DNA from: Billgrantia aerodenitrificans
GTDB lineage: Bacteria > Pseudomonadota > Gammaproteobacteria > Pseudomonadales > Halomonadaceae
Direction: 5' to 3'
NCBI RefSeq assembly: GCF_021404405.1
Contig: NZ_JABFTV010000005.1
Location: 248,001-312,000, forward strand
DNA: 64,000 nt
The notes beneath the pieces are model-generated. The model had not been told where the DNA came from. It was given only the letters and a program-made list of their open reading frames with translations, and made no database searches. Position numbers and translations under genes: made by a program. Each line of letters opens with the position of its first letter. Position 1 is the first letter of the stretch. This document shows positions 17,647 to 27,933 of this stretch, one piece after another.

Positions 17647-19095
17647 TCAAGCATCCAGCACGCGCTGGTAGAGTGCCCGCTGGGCCGACGTGGTCAGCTC
17701 CGAGTTGTGCCACAGCAGAGTGAAGGTTCCCCCCACCGCGCGGCAGCGGGCCTTGAGCCGGCTGAAGCACTCGAAGGCCTCCTCGCCCACGCCGAGCCCA
17801 AGGTAGAGCGGCGAGATCACCGAGGCCTCCATGGCAATGAGCGGGCGGATACGCAGCGGCAGCGGCTCGCCCTTGACCGGATCGAAAGCGGGATACTCGA
17901 AGCAGGTGCCACAGCGGAACCCGGGGGCTTCGGCATAGCCCAGCGTGGTGTCGTAATCGAGCCCCGCCTGAACGTAGCCCTGCAGCGTCAGCGGCATCTG
18001 CCAGCGCAGATAGTGCATGCGACCGCCCCACTGCTCTTGCTCGATCCCCTCTTCGGCACATACCCGGCGCAGGCGCTCGGCTTCGTTGGCCAGCTCCTTG
18101 GGGTTGCGGAAGGTGTGATAGCTGGGATGCAGGCCGATCTCGTGGCCGCGCTCGTGTATCTGTCGCATCAAGTGCCGCATGGCCGGATGTTCCGGCTCGT
18201 AATCGGCATCCTTGCGCGGGTCGGTACGTCCGCAGATGAAATAGAAGGCGCTGGTCAGACCGTGTCGCTCGGAAACGTCCATCAACCAGGCGAAGGTATT
18301 GAGCGGATCCAGCGGGTGCAGCCGACGCCGGGTGCGCAGGCGCACCCATGGCGCCACCAGCAGCGCCTGCGGTCGACGGTTGCGCAGCACGTCGCCGGCG
18401 ATCACTCGCGCCAGACGCACGTCATGGGCAAAGCCATAGCGGCTGGGGCGGTCGACGTCGTGGGTCGGGCGCTGAGTGAAGCAGTGCTGGCGCAACACCG
18501 CCCGGGGCCATTGGCAGCGAATCACCTGACCCAGCACGGCCAGCCATTCATCCACCACGGGCCGCTCGATGTAGCCGTGGCGGCCAGCATGGGAGGCGCT
18601 GGCAGGGAAACGGCAATGTCGGTCGAGTACCTGGGCATCGACCTCCTCCTGGCGCGACAGCATCCAGAAGGTCAGACCGAGAATGTCGTAGTGAATCGCC
18701 AGGCCGCCCGTCATGGGCTCCACGAGGGGGCGCGGCAGGCTGGCCGCTCCCGGTGCCGGCAGTGGCATGTCCAGCGGGGCGCTGAAACCTTCGCTTGCCG
18801 CATCCCACTGGGTATGGGGCAGCTCCACGCCGCTCAGATAAAACCCGGGCTGCAAGCGGTCGAACAGAATGTGGCCTGGCTCGCCGACGTGGCGCAGGTG
18901 AAGCCGCTCGGGGCCGTCGCGTTCCAGGCGCAGCGGCAGGCCGAAACGCTCGTGCAGAACCTGCTCCAGCCAGGCCAGCACCGGTTCGCCGGCAGTAGCG
19001 GCGGCAGACGAATCTTCCGGCAGACGCGCGGCGTCCAGCGCGGCCCCCTGCCGTGCCCGGGAACTCCGGTCGTAGAGTGCGGTCATCTCGTTCAC
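17647..19095 (-). CDS. Polysaccharide deacetylase-like protein (CE4 fold)
   Basis: A 482-residue protein with an unknown N-terminal domain (about 1-200) and a C-terminal NodB/CE4-like domain. The metal-binding motif is THDVD (211-215) and the second motif is GLHPSYHT, with His323 and His327 correctly spaced. No signal peptide is visible, so unlike PgaB or PgdA it seems to be cytoplasmic and may act on a lipid-linked or nucleotide-linked sugar. It sits in a tight group with two GNAT-fold genes and an asparagine-synthase-like gene, overlapping the first by ATGA. The expected reaction is removal of an N-acetyl group, which would expose an amine for modification. Confidence 0.78.
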   Translation of the reverse strand: MNEMTALYDRSSRARQGAALDAARLPEDSSAAATAGEPVLAWLEQVLHERFGLPLRLERDGPERLHLRHVGEPGHILFDRLQPGFYLSGVELPHTQWDAASEGFSAPLDMPLPAPGAASLPRPLVEPMTGGLAIHYDILGLTFWMLSRQEEVDAQVLDRHCRFPASASHAGRHGYIERPVVDEWLAVLGQVIRCQWPRAVLRQHCFTQRPTHDVDRPSRYGFAHDVRLARVIAGDVLRNRRPQALLVAPWVRLRTRRRLHPLDPLNTFAWLMDVSERHGLTSAFYFICGRTDPRKDADYEPEHPAMRHLMRQIHERGHEIGLHPSYHTFRNPKELANEAERLRRVCAEEGIEQEQWGGRMHYLRWQMPLTLQGYVQAGLDYDTTLGYAEAPGFRCGTCFEYPAFDPVKGEPLPLRIRPLIAMEASVISPLYLGLGVGEEAFECFSRLKARCRAVGGTFTLLWHNSELTTSAQRALYQRVLDA

Positions 19096-20018
19096 TTGGA
19101 TTCCCTCTTCATCATTGTGCGGGCCGTGACGTATGCCTCACGGGCCAACTGACGGATCCCTCGTCGACTGATCGAGTAGTGGCACACCAGTCGTCCACCC
19201 CAGGCCTCCTTCATCTCCGCCACCGGCGCAATGTTGGCGCCGATGAAATCGAAGACACTGCACCCCTGGCGCTCGAAGAAATCCAACGCCTCCTCGGCCA
19301 CCAGGTTGTTCACGCCATCTTTCATTGCCTCGGTCTTCATGCCTGCCGACCAGGCCAGGGCATGGCCGCCCGGTTGGAACAGGCAGACCCGGGTACCCAT
19401 CGCCTCGCCCTCGGCATTGCGCGCCAGGAAGCAGACGAAGTGCTCGGGCCCCATCAGCTCGGCCAGACTCGTCAGCTCCGCAACGTCGAGGCGATAGTCG
19501 AAGCCCTTGCGCGCTTCCGGACCGGCCAGGCATGCGGCCACCGCGGCGTAGTCCTCGGTCACCTCGCAGCGATAGCCGAGCCGGCGGCACTTGCGCGCCT
19601 TCTTGCGAGCGCTGGGATCGATGGCCTCCTCCCGGGTGGCGATGTCGAGGTGGTAGGTGTACCGGGGCCGCGCCGCCATATTGGCCCACTCGAACGGGCG
19701 CACGTCGTCCGCCACCGAGGAGAGCGACAGGCTGCCGCCGAATTCGCACTGCTCCAGGTGTTCCGCCAGCCGCGTCAACGCCAGCCGCTTGCGCCGGTTG
19801 CGCGAGGCAGGCCGTTCACTGGCGCAGTGGAAGTCGATCGGCAGATGCGGATTGCGTGGCGGCGTTACCAGGCGCCCCTGCCGGTTGCGATAGAGCACCG
19901 TCTCGAGGCGCCAGGCGTCACCCTTCTCGGGCGTGAGTACCAAGGGCTCGGCGCTCAGCTTCCAGCGCTGTTCGTTGAAGCGGATCCATCCAGGATGAAA
20001 CAAAGGATCGTTGCTCAT
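19092..20018 (-). CDS. FemAB/BioF2-like GNAT acyltransferase
   Basis: A 308-residue protein whose C-terminal half has the FemAB/Acetyltransf_6 fold (FVCFLARNAEGEAMGTRVCLF, then GVNNLVAEEALDFFERQGC and FDFIGANI). Members of this superfamily transfer aminoacyl groups from tRNA to cell-wall precursors or acyl groups from CoA to amines. No signal peptide or membrane segment is seen. The gene overlaps the deacetylase-like gene by 4 bases and follows the GNAT gene after 26 bases. Modification of an amino sugar in the exported polysaccharide is a reasonable inference; the substrate is unknown. Confidence 0.7.
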   Translation of the reverse strand: MSNDPLFHPGWIRFNEQRWKLSAEPLVLTPEKGDAWRLETVLYRNRQGRLVTPPRNPHLPIDFHCASERPASRNRRKRLALTRLAEHLEQCEFGGSLSLSSVADDVRPFEWANMAARPRYTYHLDIATREEAIDPSARKKARKCRRLGYRCEVTEDYAAVAACLAGPEARKGFDYRLDVAELTSLAELMGPEHFVCFLARNAEGEAMGTRVCLFQPGGHALAWSAGMKTEAMKDGVNNLVAEEALDFFERQGCSVFDFIGANIAPVAEMKEAWGGRLVCHYSISRRGIRQLAREAYVTARTMMKRESK

Positions 20019-20044
20019 GTACGGCTTTCCTTTTCGTACGCAGC

Positions 20045-20668
20045 CTAAGGCCCGGTCTTGAGCGATGCGGCAGGTGCCGCGGCTTCGCGATAGTCCTCGT
20101 CGAAGTCGCAGACCAGGTAGAAGCGCTGCCCGCCAGTTGCCGCATCGTGATAACGCTCGACGATGCGAAAACCGAGACGCATGCTTGGCTTGAGTGACGC
20201 GATGTTGTCGGCAGTGATACGTGCGGAGTAACCGCGCACGCCGTGGTCGCGAAAATGCAGGATGGCGCTGCGCCGCAGCTCGGTGGCGAGCCCACGGCCA
20301 CGGTGAGCCGGATGCACCCCGCTGAAGCTCGAGTGCACCCTGCCCTCGGCCAGATCACGAGGCGTGAAGCCATAGAAGGCCGCCCCTACCACGCGCCCCT
20401 CGATGTCCAGGGCCACCACACCGAGGCGGTCGCCCGCCAGGCGATAGAGCCAGCGTCGGGGCAGATCGAGGGGTTTGCCGTCATGCAGTTCGGCATACAG
20501 CGACAACGCCTCAGCCAGATACACCCGCTTCATGCCGCAGAGCCGGTAGGCCCCGTGGCAGCGCAGAGGAACGGCCCGGTAACGGCGAACCTGGATGAGA
20601 TTGCGACCGAGCAGGCCAGCCGAGGCCAGGCCGACGCGCAGGTATCGGGTCAACGCATGGAACGCCAT
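20045..20668 (-). CDS. GNAT-family N-acetyltransferase
   Basis: A 207-residue protein with a GNAT domain in its second half. The acetyl-CoA-binding motif is SGVHPAHRGRGLATELRRSA, and the fold continues with ITADNIASLKPSMRLGFRIVERY. The first 60 residues are basic and contain a weakly hydrophobic stretch. It lies 3 bases after the asparagine-synthase-like gene and is clearly in the same operon. An acyl transfer onto an amino sugar of the repeat unit fits the context; the substrate cannot be read from sequence. Confidence 0.75.
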   Translation of the reverse strand: MAFHALTRYLRVGLASAGLLGRNLIQVRRYRAVPLRCHGAYRLCGMKRVYLAEALSLYAELHDGKPLDLPRRWLYRLAGDRLGVVALDIEGRVVGAAFYGFTPRDLAEGRVHSSFSGVHPAHRGRGLATELRRSAILHFRDHGVRGYSARITADNIASLKPSMRLGFRIVERYHDAATGGQRFYLVCDFDEDYREAAAPAASLKTGP

Positions 20669-20671
20669 GGC

Positions 20672-22297
20672 TCAGCCGAACCTCTCGAGGAACATCTGAG
20701 CCGCCACCCCGTTGTGGGAGTAACCCTCGGAGCGCAGACGCTCGAAGGTCTCAGGCGGAAAGCGCCCGGTGGATGCCAGCGTATTGCCCTGGGCCAGGCC
20801 GGGAACCATACGCTTGAGCAGACGCTTCATGTGCCTGCCGGGGCCGCGACGGAAAGCATCCAGCCGGCTCAGCCGGGCCCGCATGCTCTGCCGCGACTGC
20901 TGAGACGCGTTGCCCAGTGGCGCCCTGTGCCCACTGACCTCAGTGAAGAGATTCTCGACGAAGGTGACATACCCGGAGCGACGCTCCAGCCAGTGCCGGG
21001 GCACCGCTTGCCAGAAGGCCATGAAGTCCCGCTCGTAGAGCGGCATCCACCAGTCATGGCCGTAGAACTCGAAGCAGCGCACCGAATTGATGATGAATTT
21101 GGCCTGTCGCTCCTGCCAGCCGAAGAGGATGAACTGACGAATGAACTCGTCGGGGTCCAGCGCCTCGTCCAGGGTGTAGTCATGTGCCAGGCGGGGCAGT
21201 ATGCGCTCCTCGAAGAGCGCCTTGCCCTCCTCGCTCGCGTTGAGCAGGAAGTGCCGCTGGCGAATCGCCTCACTCAGCTCGCCGGCCTCCATCAGCCGTC
21301 CCGCGCGCTTGGCCTCGAACACGCTCGACAGCAGGAAGCCCGTCACACAGCAGTGGCCGGGCACGAACAGCGATCCCGGCTCGACCTTGCCCTGTTCGGT
21401 CAGCAGCTTAACGGCCAACCAGTCCTGCATGTTGGCAATGGCGTTCCAGCCTGAGGCCCACTGCTGATACCGCCAGTACTCCTCGCTGTCGGCTACGCCG
21501 CTCCAGGCCGACTGGCTGTACTCGACGAAGGTCCAGGGCAGGCCCAGGCTACGTGCCACCTCACGGCTCACCTTGGCTTCGCGATTGTCGCGATGACCGT
21601 AGGCATAGGTGAGCACCTTGGGGTACTCGCAGCGCGCCAGCAGCGTGGCAATGAGGCGTGAGTCGTAACCGCCGCTCAGGGGCACGACGATGGTGCGCCC
21701 GCCCGCCATCCTGACCATTTGCTCGCAGGCCTCGTCGACCACCTCCTCGAGCCGGATCAAGCGCCGGTTGTCGTCACGGTCCGACATGCCGTAGTACTGA
21801 AAGCGGAAGTAGCGCTCCAACGAGAGGGTCAGGCCGAGGTCGGAATCGTTGACGATCAGCGCTTCGCCGGCGCGCAGCTGCTTGACGCGGCGAAACAGGG
21901 TATCGCCACCGGTCACGTAGCCGGCCAGCTCGAAATCGGCCCTGGCATCCGCATCGATCCGCTCTTCCCCGACCTGCTGGCGGACCCAGTCGGCATCGTC
22001 GCTGAGAAAGACGTTGCCGGCATCCACCCCATAGAACAGCGGGATCGAGCGTACGCGGTCCACGGCCGCCACCAGGTGATTGCCGACCTGGCGCACCATG
22101 GCGTAGAACCCGCTGAGATCGCTCATGCGCTTGCGCCAGCTGGCTACTCCCTCCACCTGATCGAGCTGCTTGACCGCTCCGCCGGGAGACAGACAATGGC
22201 CGTTCAGCCAGGCAGCGCCCCGTACGAAACCGCGGCCTCCCGAGATCTCGCACTCCTGCCAGCGGGGGGAAGTGAAGTGACACTGTATCGAACTCAT
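20672..22297 (-). CDS. Asparagine synthase-like protein with degenerate amidotransferase domain
   Basis: A 541-residue AsnB-family protein. The C-terminal synthetase domain has an intact PP-loop (VVPLSGGYDSRLIA, SGGYDS at 208-213), so it should adenylate a carboxyl group. The N-terminal glutaminase-like domain (about 1-150) lacks the catalytic Cys2: the protein begins MSSIQCHF, not MCG. It may therefore take ammonia or another amine directly. In polysaccharide clusters such proteins (for example WbpS in Pseudomonas aeruginosa O-antigen loci) amidate uronic acids. This locus makes a uronic acid through WbpA, so amidation of that sugar is a fair inference. The start overlaps wzx by ATGA. Confidence 0.82.
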   Translation of the reverse strand: MSSIQCHFTSPRWQECEISGGRGFVRGAAWLNGHCLSPGGAVKQLDQVEGVASWRKRMSDLSGFYAMVRQVGNHLVAAVDRVRSIPLFYGVDAGNVFLSDDADWVRQQVGEERIDADARADFELAGYVTGGDTLFRRVKQLRAGEALIVNDSDLGLTLSLERYFRFQYYGMSDRDDNRRLIRLEEVVDEACEQMVRMAGGRTIVVPLSGGYDSRLIATLLARCEYPKVLTYAYGHRDNREAKVSREVARSLGLPWTFVEYSQSAWSGVADSEEYWRYQQWASGWNAIANMQDWLAVKLLTEQGKVEPGSLFVPGHCCVTGFLLSSVFEAKRAGRLMEAGELSEAIRQRHFLLNASEEGKALFEERILPRLAHDYTLDEALDPDEFIRQFILFGWQERQAKFIINSVRCFEFYGHDWWMPLYERDFMAFWQAVPRHWLERRSGYVTFVENLFTEVSGHRAPLGNASQQSRQSMRARLSRLDAFRRGPGRHMKRLLKRMVPGLAQGNTLASTGRFPPETFERLRSEGYSHNGVAAQMFLERFG

Positions 22298-23739
22298 TGG
22301 TACGCCTTACGGAACAGAAGGAGATAACGAATTCCCACCAGAGCGGCGCTGAGCAGCAGCGCGGCACCCCAGGGCAGCCAGACCGGCCCCAGCGTCTCGA
22401 CGACGACCAGCGGCGCCAGCAGGGCCAGACTCATCAGCAGCGCGGTCAGCGTGGACAGTGCCAGGCTGACCGGTCGATTGCCGGTGAGCCGGGCAATCCA
22501 GGCGAGAAAGCCGATCCAGCACAGGGCACTGCCCAATGAGAACAGCGCCACCGTCAGCAGCAGGTCGTTGGCCGCCGCACCAGTGGCGATGGCCGCCACC
22601 CGCACGACGAGCAGAACGGTCTGGAAGATCAGCCCTTGCCCCTGACGCTCGAGCACCGTGAACAGATGGCTCAGCGGTGAGGTGATGAACACCATGTAGA
22701 GCCAGGGCGCCATCCAGCGGGCGAACTCGCCCGCCTCGCGCCAGCGCTGGCCGAACACCAGTGCGAACAGCTCCGGCCCGCTCAGCACGAGAACGATGGC
22801 CGCCGGCATGGCAAGCTGGGCCAGCACGCCATGCACCCTGGCGACCAGCGCCCCCAGCTCGCCGCGGCGATGCGCCTCGGCGGCACTGGCAAAGAACACC
22901 TTGCCTATGGCTTCGCCGATCAACGTCATGGGCATGGCCAACACACGGTGTGCCAGGGCGTAGAGCCCCGCCGCCACCGGGCTGAACAGGGCCGCGAACA
23001 GCAGCGGCGGCAACTGTTTGCCCAAGGTGTTGAACAGACCCGACCAGGTGGAGAACAGCGGAAACTTGCAGTAGCGCCGTGCCACCGCCCACACCTCTCT
23101 CGGTGTGACGCCGTGCTGGCGCACCGCGCGCAGCGCCGGCCGCGCCAACGTCAGCGTGCCTGCCCCCTGGCCCGCGGCATGACCGAGCAGCAGCCCGGCC
23201 CCACCCATCGGGCTGGCCAAGAGCTGAATGGTCAGCAGCGCCAGGGACTGCTTGATCCGGGTCGCGGCAATGGTCGAGAAGGCACGCGTGCGCACCGCCC
23301 AGTGGCTGACGGCCTGATAACCGCCGGCAAAGGCCACACCCAGCGGCAACAACCACAGCCACGGCGCCAACGCAGGTACGCCCAACAGCTCGGCCAATCC
23401 CCTGCCACCCAGCGCCACCAGCAGCAGCGACACCATGGTGGTCAAGCACACCACCAGCAGGCTGAGCGCCAGCACCGCCGACGCCTCGCGCTCGGTTTCG
23501 GGCAGCGGAATCGCCAGCTGGTAGCGACCGCTGGCAACCACGGTAAAGAGCGCCAGCAAACCTCCGTACACCGCCAGCAGGCCGAAATCCTCCGGCGCGT
23601 AGAGGCGGGTCAACAGCGGCGCGGCAAGCAGCGTCAACAGCTGCGCCCCTGCCGTGCCTCCCACCAGCACACTGACGCCACGGGCGAAGGCATGGGTCGG
23701 CAGTAGCTTCCTTGCCGGTACGACGAGCCGATTCAGCAC
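22294..23739 (-). CDS. Wzx-like polysaccharide repeat-unit flippase
   Basis: A 481-residue MOP-superfamily membrane protein with about twelve to fourteen hydrophobic segments. It opens with a family-typical stretch (GVSVLVGGTAGAQLLTLLAAP, LYAPEDFGLLAVYGG). It is expected to flip undecaprenyl-pyrophosphate-linked repeat units across the inner membrane for polymerisation by the Wzy-like protein. It lies 24 bases after the wbpD-wbpE fusion gene and overlaps the next gene by ATGA, so it is in the middle of the operon. Confidence 0.9.
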   Translation of the reverse strand: MLNRLVVPARKLLPTHAFARGVSVLVGGTAGAQLLTLLAAPLLTRLYAPEDFGLLAVYGGLLALFTVVASGRYQLAIPLPETEREASAVLALSLLVVCLTTMVSLLLVALGGRGLAELLGVPALAPWLWLLPLGVAFAGGYQAVSHWAVRTRAFSTIAATRIKQSLALLTIQLLASPMGGAGLLLGHAAGQGAGTLTLARPALRAVRQHGVTPREVWAVARRYCKFPLFSTWSGLFNTLGKQLPPLLFAALFSPVAAGLYALAHRVLAMPMTLIGEAIGKVFFASAAEAHRRGELGALVARVHGVLAQLAMPAAIVLVLSGPELFALVFGQRWREAGEFARWMAPWLYMVFITSPLSHLFTVLERQGQGLIFQTVLLVVRVAAIATGAAANDLLLTVALFSLGSALCWIGFLAWIARLTGNRPVSLALSTLTALLMSLALLAPLVVVETLGPVWLPWGAALLLSAALVGIRYLLLFRKAYQ

Positions 23740-23763
23740 GTGATCTCTCTCCTGACCGACGGC

Positions 23764-25497
23764 TCACGCCACCGCCTCTGCCAACGCCGCGACGATGCGC
23801 TGCTGATCCTCGGCCGTGAGGTACGGATGCATCGGCAGGCTGATCACGCGGCGCGACGCCCGGTTGCCGATCGGCAGGTCGACGCCCGGGTCGGCCACCG
23901 CCGGCTGCTTGTTGAGCGGAATCGGATAGTGCACGGCGGTAGGTATGCCGGCCTCGGCCAGACGCGCGATCACCACTTCGCGATCGTCGACCTCCACCGT
24001 GTACTGGGCGTAGGCGCTGGTGTTGTAGGGCGCCACATGGGGCACCGTGAAACCATGGTGCTGCAGCAGGCGACCATAGCGCTCGGCTACTTGCTCCCTG
24101 AGCAGCAGCTCCTCGTCGAGGATGTCGAGCTTGGGCAGCAGGATGGCGGCCTGCAGCGTATCCAGCCGGCTGTTGATGCCGATCCTGACGTGGTAATAGC
24201 GTCGGCCTTGACCGTGTCGCGCGATCTGGCGCAGCACCTTGGCCAGCTCGTCATCATCGGTGAACAACGCCCCACCGTCGCCGTAGCAGCCCAACGGCTT
24301 GCTGGGGAAGAACGAGGTGGTGGCAATGCTCGACAGGCTGCAGGAGCGCCGTCCGCGATAGGTGGCACCGAAGCTCTGGGCGCCATCCTCGATCACCGGG
24401 ATACCGTGGCGGGCGGCGATCTCGTTGATGGCGTCCATGTCGGCACACTGGCCATACAGCGACACCGGAATGATCGCACGGGTGCGCGGCGTGATCGCCG
24501 CCTCGAGCTTCTCGGGATCGAGCAGGTAGGTGCGCGGGTCGACATCCACGTAGACCGGACGCGCACCCAGCAGCGCGACCGTTTCGGCGGTGGCAATGTA
24601 GGTGAACCCGGGAGTGATCACCTCGTCGCCGGGGGCAATCCCCAGCGCCATCTGTGCGATCTGCAGCGCATCAGTGCCGTTGGCGCAGGTGATGCAGTGG
24701 CGCACACCGACGTAATCGGCCAGCCTCGCCTCGAGCTCGTCCACTTCCGGACCGAGAATGTACTTGCCGTGCTCGAGCACGTTGCGGATGCCGGCGTTGA
24801 TGCGCTCACGAATACGCACCTGCTGGGCCTTGAGGTCGATGAATTCCATGCGTCCGTTGTCCTTAACGGTAGATGGGGCATCCTGCTGCGCCGGGAGACA
24901 GGTGAGCGTGCCGCCTTGCAGCCGGTAGCGATCGCCGGTGTGCGGACACACCGCTTCACCCTCACCTTCCAACGGCAGCTCCAGGCGTTCGCCATGGCGG
25001 CTCATCCAGCCCTGCTGACGGGCCGGCACGCCCAGCATCAGGGCGAAGTCGGGCACGTCGCGGTTGACTACCGCCCCCGCCCCGACAAAGGCGTAGCGGC
25101 CGATGGTCACGCCACAGACGATGGTGCAGTTGGCGCCCAGGGTCGCCCCTTCACGCACCAGGGTGTCGCGATACTCACTCTTGCGCTCGACCTGCGAGCG
25201 CGGGTTGTAGACGTTGGTGAAGACCATGCTGGGGCCACAGAAGACGCCCGCCTCGAGAGTGACGTTGTCGTACACCGACACGTTGTTCTGCACCCGGCAA
25301 CCGTCGCCGATGACCACCCGATTGCCGACGAAGACGTTCTGCCCCAGCGATACGCCGCGGCCGATGCGAGCCCCACTGCATACGTGGACGAAGTGCCAGA
25401 CATAGGACGACTCACCGATCTGCGCTCCCTCATCGACGATTGCACTGGAGTGAATCTGCACGCCGGGGTAACGGTTCTCTTGTGCTTGAGTCTGCAT
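23764..25497 (-). CDS. WbpD-WbpE fusion: UDP-sugar N-acetyltransferase and aminotransferase
   Basis: A single 577-residue reading frame joins two enzymes that are separate in Pseudomonas aeruginosa. Residues about 8-165 are a left-handed beta-helix acetyltransferase (WbpD type, with [15 protein letters not shown] and [13 protein letters not shown]). A linker of about 50 residues has a CPHTGDRY motif. From the internal Met at 217 ([10 protein letters not shown]) the rest is a DegT-type aminotransferase (WbpE type, PLP Lys400 in [15 protein letters not shown]). The two steps follow WbpB and end in UDP-GlcNAc(3NAc)A. The start at 25497 has GAGG upstream; internal initiation at 24849 is possible. 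Confidence 0.92.
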   Translation of the reverse strand: MQTQAQENRYPGVQIHSSAIVDEGAQIGESSYVWHFVHVCSGARIGRGVSLGQNVFVGNRVVIGDGCRVQNNVSVYDNVTLEAGVFCGPSMVFTNVYNPRSQVERKSEYRDTLVREGATLGANCTIVCGVTIGRYAFVGAGAVVNRDVPDFALMLGVPARQQGWMSRHGERLELPLEGEGEAVCPHTGDRYRLQGGTLTCLPAQQDAPSTVKDNGRMEFIDLKAQQVRIRERINAGIRNVLEHGKYILGPEVDELEARLADYVGVRHCITCANGTDALQIAQMALGIAPGDEVITPGFTYIATAETVALLGARPVYVDVDPRTYLLDPEKLEAAITPRTRAIIPVSLYGQCADMDAINEIAARHGIPVIEDGAQSFGATYRGRRSCSLSSIATTSFFPSKPLGCYGDGGALFTDDDELAKVLRQIARHGQGRRYYHVRIGINSRLDTLQAAILLPKLDILDEELLLREQVAERYGRLLQHHGFTVPHVAPYNTSAYAQYTVEVDDREVVIARLAEAGIPTAVHYPIPLNKQPAVADPGVDLPIGNRASRRVISLPMHPYLTAEDQQRIVAALAEAVA

Positions 25498-25505
25498 GGC
25501 ACACC

Positions 25506-26483
<978 letters not shown>

Positions 26484-27800
26484 TCAGGCCTTGATCACCC
26501 GCTCATCGCTCTCGCCGCGGTAGATCCCGCGGGTGTCGACGATCAGACGGGCATGGGCACGGATCATGTCGTAGTCGAAGCGATCATGGTCGGTGGCAAG
26601 GATCACGGCGTCGTACTCGGCCAGCGCAGCCGGCGACAGCGGTACGCTCTCGAGATCGAAGTGATGCTCACGCATGGGCGGGAAGGACGGCACGTGGGGG
26701 TCGCTGTAGGCCACTTCAGCACCTCGGTCGCGGATGCGCTCCATGATGAATACCGACGGCGACTCGCGCATGTCGTCGACGTTTTTCTTGTAGGCAATGC
26801 CGAGTACCAGTACGCGACTGCCCTTCAGCGCCTTGCCGCGCTGATTGAGCCCTTCGATCAGCTTGTTCACCACGTAGTCGGGCATGGCCTGGTTGATCTC
26901 GCCAGACAGCTCGATGAAACGGGTGTGCAGGCCGTATTCCCGGGCCTTCCAGGTCAAATAGAAGGGATCGATGGGAATGCAGTGCCCACCCAGCCCCGGT
27001 CCGGGGTAATACGGGGTGAAGCCGAACGGCTTGGTGGCGGCGGCATCCACCACTTCGAAGATGTCGATGCCCATACGGTCGGCGACGATCTTCATCTCGT
27101 TGACCAGGCCGATGTTCACCGCACGATGAATGTTCTCGAGCAGCTTGGTCATCTCGGCGGCCCGGGTTGAGCTCAGCGGCACCACCTGATCGATGGCGGG
27201 GCGATAGAGCGCCACCCCCACCTCACGACAGGCCGGTGTGTGCCCGCCCACCACCTTGGGGATGGTGCGGGTCTCGAAGTCGGGGTTGCCCGGGTCCTCG
27301 CGCTCCGGCGAATAGACCAGGAACAGCGACTCACCGACCTCGAGCTCACCCTCTTCTACGCGGGGCAGCAGCTCCTCTTCGGTGGTGCCGGGATAGGTGG
27401 TGCTCTCCAGCGAGATCACCTGGCCTTCACGCAAGTGCGCCTTGAGCGCATCGACGGTGTTGATCACGAAGCTGATGTCGGGCTCGCGATACTTGTTGAG
27501 CGGCGTAGGAACGCACAGGATCACGGCGTCGGCCTCAGCCACGCGGGAGAAGTCCGCGGTGGCTTCGAAGCCGGTATCCCTGGCCTGGGCGATCCGCTCG
27601 CTGGAGATGTGCTCGATGTAGCTGCGCCCGGCGTTGAGCTTCTCGACCTTGCCTGAATCGATGTCGATGCCCAGCACTCGGTAGCCGATCTCGTTGTAGC
27701 GCAACATCAGGGGGAGCCCCACATAGCCGAGCCCGACGATCCCGATCACGGCATCCTTGCTCTCGAGCCGGCCAATCAGACGATCTTTGATAGTGGTCAT
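26484..27800 (-). CDS. wbpA: UDP-N-acetylglucosamine 6-dehydrogenase, WbpA-like
   Basis: A 438-residue UDP-sugar 6-dehydrogenase that oxidises UDP-GlcNAc to UDP-GlcNAc uronic acid with two NAD. It has the N-terminal Rossmann motif [12 protein letters not shown], central helices with [17 protein letters not shown] carrying the catalytic Cys, and a C-terminal domain beginning [19 protein letters not shown]. The start is the ATG at 27800 ([10 protein letters not shown]) with GGAAG upstream; the open frame beyond it has no homology-like sequence. It is the first sugar-nucleotide gene after the export module. UDP-glucose dehydrogenases are related, but the WbpB neighbour favours UDP-GlcNAc as substrate. 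Confidence 0.94.
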   Translation of the reverse strand: MTTIKDRLIGRLESKDAVIGIVGLGYVGLPLMLRYNEIGYRVLGIDIDSGKVEKLNAGRSYIEHISSERIAQARDTGFEATADFSRVAEADAVILCVPTPLNKYREPDISFVINTVDALKAHLREGQVISLESTTYPGTTEEELLPRVEEGELEVGESLFLVYSPEREDPGNPDFETRTIPKVVGGHTPACREVGVALYRPAIDQVVPLSSTRAAEMTKLLENIHRAVNIGLVNEMKIVADRMGIDIFEVVDAAATKPFGFTPYYPGPGLGGHCIPIDPFYLTWKAREYGLHTRFIELSGEINQAMPDYVVNKLIEGLNQRGKALKGSRVLVLGIAYKKNVDDMRESPSVFIMERIRDRGAEVAYSDPHVPSFPPMREHHFDLESVPLSPAALAEYDAVILATDHDRFDYDMIRAHARLIVDTRGIYRGESDERVIKA

Positions 27801-27933
27801 GACGCTTCCATGATTTTCGAGTGGTAGTGATCGGCGCTCGTGCCGGCCGCGCGAACGTCGCGACACCTCGGCCTTACGCCAGGGAACGGCCCGCCGCCGC
27901 GGGCCCGGACAGAGACCCGCACGCAGCCGGCGC

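Noticed and set aside
16681..19152. A plus-strand open frame of 823 codons across wzy and the deacetylase-like gene
   Set aside because: It is antisense to two real genes, rich in Gln/His/Arg, and shows no domain or ribosome binding site.
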